A stretch of 64,000 bases of DNA from positions 31,492,501 to 31,556,500 of the forward strand of contig NC_092672.1 of NCBI RefSeq assembly GCF_964355755.1, read 5' to 3'. This stretch comes from Antedon mediterranea (taxonomy: Eukaryota; Echinodermata; Crinoidea; Comatulida; Antedonidae). Position numbers and translations under genes: made by a program. The notes under the pieces are model-generated. The model was not told the origin of the DNA, made no database searches, and was given only the letters and a program-made list of their open reading frames with translations. Of the stretch, positions 55,542 to 64,000 are shown in pieces. The first letter of the stretch is position 1. The number at the start of each line of letters is the position of its first letter.

Positions 55542-56273
55542 GATAAACTCATATTAATTATTGGCCCATATAATGTTTGCCACAGAAAATAGCGTTTTTG
55601 TATATGGACTCGTTATTTAGATCAAAGCAAACAAGAAGACAGTGAACTTGCTTTCTCAAGATAGGAACTGGTAACAATCCTTTGATCTTATGTCTGGCTG
55701 CAACAAATACCAACAGTACTATGTACATATTTTTCGCAGCGCACAATGTCTGTTAAGGAGCGTGGAACTGATCATGTCGCAGCCACAGATAAACCTATCC
55801 TGTTGTTAGGTTGCCTTGTTTAGATGTTGGGTAATAAAAATGCATTTGATTGTCTTGAAATTGAATTCAGATTTTTATTTGAGGTAACAAATCTACTGTT
55901 ATGTAGAAGGTCTACTAGATGCCAAAAACACCCCCTCAATTGGTTGAACAAATATGGAAGCTTCCTCAATTAATGAAATCTAATTAAACATGATATTTAG
56001 TTACTTCAACAGGATAGCACCATATCCTTTGCTAAAAAATTAATAAGATTACCATGATTGGTTTGAAATGCAATGTGCTGAAACACTAAAACAACTGATG
56101 TTGTATGAAGCAGAAATAAGGATCACAAAAATAAACGATAATACTATAGCTCTCTTTACTGTCATGAAAAAGTATAGTCCAAGTATTATGTTATTTGTAT
56201 TAAAAACTGTTATTGTTATGTATTATATTGTCTTTCTATGTATCAATCCTGTTACGGGCTACTTTGGTCGCTT
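55542..56273. other. AT-rich spacer
   Basis: No gene supported. The 111-codon frame at 56068-56403 runs into the tRNA-like segment and is probably chance. Confidence 0.45.
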
Positions 56274-56415
56274 TTTTGATGTGGAGTCGAATCTAAAAAG
56301 TCTTGTTCCACCACCAAAACTAGGAGAAAGTTGGCCTGGCACCCATGCAGATATTGTTGGCTCTTTAGGTACAGTAAACGACGCCCCTTCCTTAACCGCT
56401 TGACCACTTCCTTCA
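56274..56415 (-). repeat. tRNA-like SINE head (low certainty)
   Basis: On the minus strand, 'agtggtcaagcggttaagga' resembles the A-box region of a Leu/Ser-type tRNA. 'agattcgactcc' resembles a B box. The spacing, over 100 nt, is longer than in a tRNA, so an insertion or coincidence is possible. Confidence 0.4.
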
Positions 56416-57864
56416 CTTGTACAATAGGTTGTTTCAGTTTTCCACAATGTTTATAAGATGGGTAAGTATACAATGTAATTAAAATCACAATTTAATTTAA
56501 TGCTATAAACTTTCCAATAATTTCAATAACCTACATCAATTTGATGCTGAATCACTAAATTAGTAATATCTAAAAATAGTTTAAGTAGGTGAAAAATCTT
56601 TCTTTCATCAGAAAGAGCAAATCTATCAACCCAATTACAACTTTGAATATATAACTATTAATCCAAACCATTAATTAATTATCCCAACAAACTGGGATAT
56701 CAAGCAAGGGTGCATTAGAGAAATATATATATTATTATTATATAAACATCATACAGTATAGACAGTTTAATGATTTAAATTTGATGTCATAAACAGATTG
56801 ATTACGAAGCCCCACGAGGGCTCCCTTCGTGTGTAAAAAATCACACGCCACAAATTAGGTCACTTACTTTATTAAACTTTACACCTCGCAAGAAACACAT
56901 ATTGATTAAACCGAAAATTAATCTGTAAATTTACAAAAATTGTGTAGGTGGGGTGGAATTTATACGTTTTCGTTTGGTTTTGTAATATTTAATAAACCAT
57001 GGACCTATAGGTCCATTATTCAAACAAAAAGAAGAAACAAGTATGATAGTACAAATTATTTAACATAAATATTCAAACAGTTTAACATAACATTTTTTCC
57101 CCTTTTTTGGTTAGGATCTGGTTTAGAAGTAAAACAACTAGACCCCACACAAAATATTAGAAATAGTTGAATAAAGAAACTGTAAATGCCATTTTAAAAC
57201 TTCAAATTATCTATGCAAGTATGAAAAATATATACAAAGAACAGTATAGATTTACTCATGACATTTGGACAATGTAGGAATATCTTTTGACATACCTGAA
57301 ATATTGATTTGACTTGCGTGACAATTATCTTGAAAAATTCCTCTGGACGTTTACTGCGTCCAAATTACCCACAAACCCAATATCAATTCCATCACGTAAC
57401 ACAAGTTAAGTGCTCAGCCACCTGAAAAAAATAACAGTACGATGAAAATTTACTCTTCGGGATATTTACGTCCAGTTCGTTTGTTGTGCATTAACGAACA
57501 CATGTCCTGCAGGCAAGGAAAACAACTAACGAAACTAAATGTGATTCGTTTACATTAGACAAGCCCCAGGGTTATTCTGAATTAGCTCCTAATTACTCGG
57601 AAGAAAGTTGCTCATTACGAAATCCACACGTGTGTAGGAACATGCATAGAAACCTGAAATGTTAATATATAAATACTAACAGTACAGGAGAATGAATAAA
57701 AGGCCAGATGTATCAAATCTGTTACAAGTATATCTTTTATTTACAGTATTAATTTATTTTTATTTACAGTACACACATTATTTCAATCTACATAAATTAC
57801 AAGTACAAACTATAGTTCCTTCTTCAACATAAACATTTGACATAATTATTCAATAAACAAATTA
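56416..57864. other. AT-rich non-coding stretch
   Basis: A slightly G+C-richer patch at 56795-56860 can form 'cgaag...cttcg' stems but matches no RNA I know. No gene is supported. Confidence 0.45.
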
Positions 57865-58165
57865 AACGTATAAAAATGTATTCTCTCTCAAAACATCATT
57901 AAAAACAAAGAAATAAAATCAGTTGAATGAATAGGTCATTTTACAGTTTTAATAAAGTTAATAAAAAATAATTAAAATTGTTTCACTTCAAAAATAAATG
58001 GTCAAATTCAACCAAATGTTGTCTTCCAGTCAATTGGACTATTTTTTCGTTAACTACAGTTTTTTCAGGTAAATACATTTTTTTTTAAATCCATTTTTGG
58101 TCACAGTGATATTATTATGATACTATTATGTGCAAAAATGGCATATCCAACAAAAACATTGAAAA
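57865..58165 (+). repeat. Dispersed repeat family B, copy 4 (diverged)
   Basis: 'aaaatgtattctctctcaaa', 'gaataggtcattttacag', 'ttttttcaggtaaatacat', 'actattatgtgcaaaaatgg' follow the same order as 47073-47325. Confidence 0.55.
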
Positions 58166-58946
58166 AAATATTTAAAATGCTTATGTTTTATTTATTTACA
58201 AGCCACCATAACAAATAGCCAACTGAGAAAATTACATATTGATTTTAAATAATTTTAAAACAATACAAAAATTCATAATAGAAAACCAACCTTCAAACCT
58301 AAAGTACAAATGCAAGTCAAACAGCTGACTCACAGCTGTCCATAAAATGAAGCATAACCTACAGTATATTATACATTTCAATTTAAAAGTTGGCGTTTAT
58401 TTTTAAATTCAATTTTATGATTGATTTTCATAATCAAAGGAACCATCAGGCTCTAATAAATAATATAAAACATTTACATCAATTAAAAATAATTTAATTA
58501 AAAAATAAATATTAAAATATTGCTTTTATCCAAGATAATAAATTAAACACACAAAATTGTATTATTAAGAAATAATTTAAGGTAAATATATATTTTTTCC
58601 TGCAATTTTAATACTTTTAAAATATATTAACATATTTAACTCTTTGTATGTATTTCTTTGTTGAGAACCTCTCGACATTCATATATTTTTGTTATAACAT
58701 TTAAGAATCTAGACTTGCCCCAAGTCTGTATTTATTGTCTTTTTTTTTATTTGTTTTATTTCGACCGCGATTTTTGTATCCAAACTCAAGTAATACACGT
58801 ATGAAACGCCATATGTGCAAAAATATTTATATTTTTACTAATATTAAGACAAAACACCGTCTGGAGCCCAGACGATTAGGAATCCTGCCTCATTGATTTA
58901 CATTAGTTCTTATATATTGATTGATCGATAGATGTTTAGTTCTCAG
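58166..58946. other. AT-rich spacer
   Basis: No gene. 'gaaacgccatatgtgc' near 58804 is an inverted match to 38696. Confidence 0.45.
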
Positions 58947-58947
58947 T

Positions 58948-59129
58948 AAACCTTGGTTCCCACTAGCGACGCAGCGTAACGCAATGGAAGAAAATTTGCC
59001 CCCGTCTGCGTGAAATCGAACCTGCAATATTTGCAGCACTGTTGTGTCGTCGGTTCACACTTGTGATTACGCAATACAGCACTTTGCATCAATATGTCGT
59101 TGCGTTGCGTTCTAGTGAAACCATGCTTT
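58948..59129. mobile_element. TIR element family E, copy 2
   Basis: Ends 'aaccttggttcccactagc' and 'tctagtgaaaccatgcttt' are inverted and related to copy 1. 'gcgacgcagcgtaacgcaat' versus 'gtcgttgcgttgcgtt' forms the inner arms. It is more diverged than copy 1. Confidence 0.75.
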
Positions 59130-61739
59130 AACTGCTAAAGTTAACAGCCTATAGATATCCATCATAAGTTTAGAAACATAATAAAATGATATCATATATG
59201 ATATTATCCTTTTTTCTTTTCTTAGTAATATGCGGAATAGTTGATGTGTTAGTGCTAAAATCTAAAGTCTGCATATATTTTTTTTAAACCATGTGTTGAG
59301 AGCAGATATGAACTGATCATAATTTTAAGAATTTAATATCTAAATACATTATTAATAATAATAGATGATGACATACATGTACCAGAAGGTTGTTGCTAAA
59401 GTTATGAAAGTTTTTTTGGTATTTAAACTAATAGGCTTTACTTTTGTGTGTGAACACACATTAAGATTTAGACATAGCAACCTATGTATCAATTACATAT
59501 TTCTTATGATAGTTATATTAAATGGGCGTAACCAAATATCAATCCCAACTTAAAATGTTGTAATATAATTATTACACTGAAAACAAACAAAAAAGTTAAA
59601 TACTGACACCTCCTCTTTGCAACAATTATCAACACCATCCTGTACTAATAAAGCAAGTTTAATTAGATTAGTAATTACAGAACCAACAGCTAAGCATTTC
59701 ATCTGAAGGTCAACTACATATAGATGAATGAGCATGAAGTTTCTGGAACCATGCTTGTTTATGTTGTTCCATGTCAATGCAGGAAAACTCTAGACCTAGT
59801 TGTAGTCACCTTTGTCGATTGCTAGACTGAAAACATGCTAGACAAAAACAAAAAATACTCGTCGGGGAAATATTCAATTATAATCCAACGTCTAATATTG
59901 GACAATTTGATGACCTCTTGAGAGGTCAAGTTTACCCTAGCAATTTTATTAAAAAGACTGACATATTTAAAATAGAACAAATTAGAAATCTTGGTTAAGT
60001 GCAAAATTAAATTGCCAATTTTCAACAACTGCGATAAAATGCTCAAGGCAATTAAAGCAAAAATGTTTTTAAGGAATTCAGAAATAGAAAGAGGAAAAAA
60101 AATTATAAATGTGAAAAGGCTAGAGATAAAAACATCATCGTAATCTTCACCGAACCACATTTTACAAGAGGTTTAAAATATTAACTGTGATAAATGTTAC
60201 AAAATTAAATGCGTGATATAGTTAGACATGCCGACAGAAACGTTAAGCTAACATATTTATAATATAAAAACAAACATCTTTATTGAAAATGTTGCTTTTG
60301 CAAAGTTTCCAAAACTTTATTTTCACAGTATCTAAGTTACTTTCAAAAGAAGAAAAACTGTATTATTTAAAACTGTATAATTAATATATTTTTAAAGTCC
60401 CATTCCCTACGTTTTATAGATCTAATTTAAGGTCATAAACTACATTTAATGTAAAAATTAAAAATAATACATGGTCCAATTGAGAAAACCTTTTTCATCT
60501 TTATACGATTAAAAATGTGAAAAATAAATTGATTCTAATCATTTTAGCGGACCGCTATAAATCCCAACATGGATTGCGCCCGGATTGATGTTTTTGTTTT
60601 TTTTTTGTAATTTACCCACATTTCAATGAAGCGAAAATACCTGGTTTCCCCCAATTTGTATCGGAACATAACAATGCCGTAGCCATCAGAATTAAAATGG
60701 TGCTGTGATCGCAAGAAAAGGTAAAAATCCTCTCTGCGGGGGCCACAGGGTTAAAAAAAAGTGGTCAGGTTGAAAACTTACCAACCGTACTGGTGGCTAC
60801 GACCCTGCTGATTAATTTAATTAGATATACTAAGTACATTAACTCATCTATCAACAACATTCTTCCACACTTTCTGTTAATGTATAACAGTAAACCATAT
60901 TTTATTATATTACGACGTAACGAATAAACCAAGTTCATGAAACTTAGAACATTGTAGGTAATTAATTTCCACACTGGAGAATTTCAAATACAGTCGACAT
61001 ATACAATTAACAGTAAAGGATCGTATATCAGTGTCGTACGTGATACATCCTGACAAAACCACATAAGCTGCAAGATGCTTAGAGAACTAATTTAAGCATG
61101 TTGCTATTATGTTATCAATTAATAAATTGTTAGATCTTTGCATGCCCGCCACCGAGTTGTTTTGACTCTTGCCGATCAAGCTGGTTGTCATAATTTTATG
61201 CGTTGAGAAATGCAGACAATGTTGCGATTAATTATCAAATGTCGTTTTTAGTGTTGATGAAATTAATTTCAGGTGGAGATCAAATTCATAGATTTATTTG
61301 AGTACATTTTGTAATGGTAAGTCAAATAAAAACATGTTCCACTATAATGTCTAATAAAACAAATGCGTGTTTAGTAGAATATCTGAAATAATGTAGCTAT
61401 GCATCTGTGGCAGTTATTTGCACAAAGGTTTTTGCATTAATTGTGTCTCTATAATCTTAATAAAGCATGTATAAAGTGGGCCTATACAAAGGTACAATTA
61501 GTGTGCTTAAATTACATTATTTACACGTCTTTTTAAATAGTTTAAACCCAAAAATTTATAATAACATTTTCTGATTTTAGGATTTGTGAAGGCGTAAAGG
61601 AAAGGATTTAAAATGGATATGAAAGGATTTTAAAATTTCACAAAAAGGACTTTGTATGAATCCTTTTAATGTTAATAAACAGCACACAAAAAATTAGATT
61701 CAAATACCTAGTAGAAATTGAGAAATAAACAAATTAAAT
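59130..61739. other. AT-rich non-coding stretch
   Basis: Several open frames (59365-59553 +, 59822-60160 -) are AT-driven with no domain. 60530-60730 is less AT-rich and may be an unrecognised repeat. No exon or RNA gene is supported. Confidence 0.45.
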
Positions 61740-62040
61740 TTTGGTATAAAACGTCCGCAAAATGGCCGACCAACTGGCACGCCATCTTAATTTTTATGAA
61801 CGTTCTATACGCACGTACGAGATCGTCAAATTTAGAGTTTGAAACACCCGGGGTTGTAGCCACGGCAGCAGTCGTTTTGTGATTGGTTAATGAATTTTAA
61901 TACAGTCCAATCACCGCCTTGTCTCGTTCGCGGACTGTGTGGTGTAAACAAAATAAACAAACCCATGCTACACGAGACTCGCGTGTTGCAAGCTCCCTGT
62001 TGCTGCAGTCGTAGAAAATATCGATATTTCACAAATCAAT
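61740..62040 (+). promoter_or_regulatory. Promoter-like CpG-richer island
   Basis: Higher G+C with repeated CG dinucleotides in an otherwise AT-rich region. 'tataaa' (61745-61750) is followed by 'aaatggccgac', like a YY1 site. An inverted CCAAT ('gattggtta', 61881-61889) and CCAAT (61907-61911) follow. Direction and start site are not decided by sequence alone. It could also serve the minus-strand LIM gene, far downstream. Confidence 0.3.
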
Positions 62041-62870
62041 AAAAAGTTATGTCTGCAAAGATTGTACGTGAAAAGAAGAAAGTGTGTATTTGTACTTCTC
62101 ACACTAAACCACTCACGCATACTACAAATTAGGCTAGGTCTAGTAGACTATAGTTTCTTCTAAATTCGCTAGTAGTAGTAGGCTAGGCCTACACATGGAG
62201 TTACTCCATGGCCTACAGTACAAGAGAGTAGCAGTCGCCGGTCCACCGACGAACCTCCAGGAAGTGGACAAGGCGCGGGCGTAGACGTATGTAAAAGGCG
62301 ACGTAAATAAAAAAGGTAAGCTTGTGTTGAACTTGTTTTTGGCTCTGACTTTTGTTATTGACTAATATAGTAATATAATAATACTAATAATTAAAGTAGA
62401 GCAGAGGAGGTGAGGCCAAGAGGATTATTATAGTTTAGTTAGTAACTGTAGTGTAATTAAATAATAACCTCTTTCTGTTTGTTACCAAGTCATAAAATAT
62501 AATACTATAGGGCCTAGAGGTAGGATTGAATAAAAATAATAGTACATTTCCATCCATTTATTGGTCTTATCTTTGCAGATTTATGGAATCAACAGTACAT
62601 GAGATGGCTTTGAAGAACTGTAATAGTACAGTACTAGTAATAAAATTGTAAACATCAAATTATATGGCAGAAATAGTGTGTGGAATGAATTTTATTGAAC
62701 AAATGTATCATAATGAGTTTGGAACAAGCAGGATTTTTCAAACAGGACATAAATTACTTTTGAGACCTGAGTGATACATTTTAATTCTATCAACACCAGC
62801 CAGCTCCATCATATTCAAGAGATGGATTCTTTCATAAATGTCCATTGTACATAGTATTTGGCTAAATAAA
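62041..62870 (+). ncRNA. Possible two-exon transcript of unknown function
   Basis: A candidate first exon ends at 62315 before GTAAGC. A pyrimidine-tract acceptor ('cttatctttgcag') ends at 62578, giving a 263-bp intron. AATAAA at 62865-62870 could end the second exon. The longest ATG frames in the two exons are about 20-30 codons (for example at 62050 and 62195) and are unconserved by eye, so any product is probably non-coding or a 5' exon of a longer gene. This rests on splice-site look-alikes only. Confidence 0.25.
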
Positions 62871-64000
62871 TAAAAAAAGAAGTACAGTAGTGGTTTATTT
62901 GTTTATATACCCAGACCCATTTAGATGGTTAAAAACAAACACTATATGATGCACTGCTACTAGTGTACTGTCTGGTAGTACATTACCATAGTTACAGTAT
63001 GACTGTAACCCTAGCGCTCGCGTCTAAAGAATTCTATTATGCATATTTCACTATTCTTCATAAATATTTAGTTCTGTAATTTTAATTGTCTGCGCTCATT
63101 CTATACTTGGTGTCTTAGTATACTGCATAAATGTATCGTGCAAGCATGATCCAAGTAGCATCTATTATAAAGTACTCTGGGTATCTTTCTATTCACCTGA
63201 AAAAAGGAAAATGAATAAGCACATGTTTATCTGCCCTCAAAACAAAATAATAATTTAGTATAATGTATTATGTAGGTTTGATCAACAGTTTAAAATAGCA
63301 ATGCTCAGTATCTGTTACCTTAATATTATAATTTTACTCTAACATTTGCGCTTCCATTCCAATCAATAAATACATTTGCTTATCCCGTCCATCAATTATC
63401 ATAATTGCACTCCAATTATAGACCTGTAGGTAGGTAAAAATACAAATGAATTGTTTATTTACTGTATACTGTACTGTATATTGTACTGTATATGATACAA
63501 GCTGAAATACCCCTAACTAGGCCTGGCCTGTTATAACCTTTATTACTACATTAGAGAAAATCCAACTCTATTCATTTTATTGGGAATCATAATATTTAGT
63601 ATTCAGTGTTGCCTAGCCTACTAGCTAGTAGGGCGGCATGTAATAACAAAAAAATATTTTAATAATACGTTAGTCAGGACACTACAGCACACAACAATAT
63701 TAATAAACGTACTTATAAATAATGTGTATATACATAATACAGTAACACAATTGTGCCTACCATTAACACCCTCAACGATACATCAAGGAGCATACGCTCT
63801 CAGCTCACCTCTGGCCGGGCGACTAAACACCGTATCCAGCAGTCATCACTACTAAAAAGGCCTAGGCTAGGCCTAGCTAGCTCCAGGCCATGGCATTGTC
63901 AAACACCATTTACTCGTCCAACCGTTTCTTCAAAACGATGTTAACACCCGTGTTAACAAGACGATGTGGAAGAATTTCCATCAATTTCAGTTAATTACAA
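62871..64000. other. AT-rich right flank with 'aggcctag' words
   Basis: No gene supported. Near 63500-63900 there are clusters of 'ctaggcctag'-type short palindromes, also seen at 5440, 6890, 46370 and 62150. A 63-codon frame at 63753-63944 lies in the less AT-rich end and is unrecognised; it could be part of an exon continuing off the window. Confidence 0.4.

Noticed and set aside
56068-56403. 111-codon membrane-like protein
   Set aside because: AT-driven hydrophobic frame that runs into a tRNA-like repeat; equally open antisense.
59822-60160. 112-codon minus-strand membrane-like protein
   Set aside because: Hydrophobicity follows from T-rich codons; no domain and no supporting context.

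Overview
This is a eukaryotic, AT-rich, non-coding-dominated window. It has introns with GT/AG borders and many kinds of dispersed repeat. It looks like a marine invertebrate deuterostome, most plausibly an echinoderm. The pointers are a DIRS retrotransposon, 5S-rRNA-headed and tRNA-headed SINEs, and many short 'aggcctag'-type words. Species assignment is inference only.

Host genes are sparse. On the minus strand, 1775-3658 is one large coding exon of a LIM-domain protein. Its splice donor falls inside the LIM zinc finger, so the gene continues beyond the left edge. Its upstream exons may lie anywhere to the right, so much of the window could be intron. A short exon-like piece at 51000-51094 carries the start of a THAP-type zinc finger. 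At 61.7-62.9 kb there is a CpG-richer, promoter-like stretch followed by a possible two-exon non-coding transcript. The rest of the gene-free sequence holds mobile elements and their debris.

The centrepiece is an apparently full-length DIRS-type retrotransposon at 29807-35172, on the minus strand. It has 170-bp inverted terminal repeats. An internal complementary region near its 3' end contains inverted copies of both outer termini, joined. The three coding frames are gag, reverse transcriptase/RNase H/methylase-like, and tyrosine recombinase; all are open and keep their catalytic residues. The recombinase frame is the gag frame itself, separated only by one UGA followed by CGG and a GC-rich stem-loop. 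That frame stays open through the whole 2-kb overlap with the RT frame. The RT frame is entered by a +1 shift at or just before that UGA and has no early ATG. One recoding site could therefore give Gag, Gag-RT and Gag-recombinase. This is the most interesting signal here. Relic DIRS ends lie at 20.2 kb and 28.6 kb.

Layout: 1-4.8 kb LIM exon and flanks; 4.8-8.4 kb a ~0.9-kb duplicated block, hairpins and MITEs; 8.4-26 kb AT-rich DNA with foldbacks, minisatellites, a dispersed 'ggggacac' repeat and tRNA-like SINE heads; 26.8-28.7 kb a foldback transposon with an 8-bp target duplication; 29.8-35.2 kb DIRS; 35.6-39.2 kb a 3.6-kb inverted-repeat element holding a CR1-like LINE relic; 40.9-43.0 kb a composite 5S+tRNA SINE and a LINE 3' end split by a Harbinger-like element; 43-49 kb minisatellites and a 1.09-kb TIR element; 50-59 kb a second 5S-SINE, THAP piece, core-domain SINE and TIR elements; 59-64 kb mostly featureless apart from the promoter-like island.
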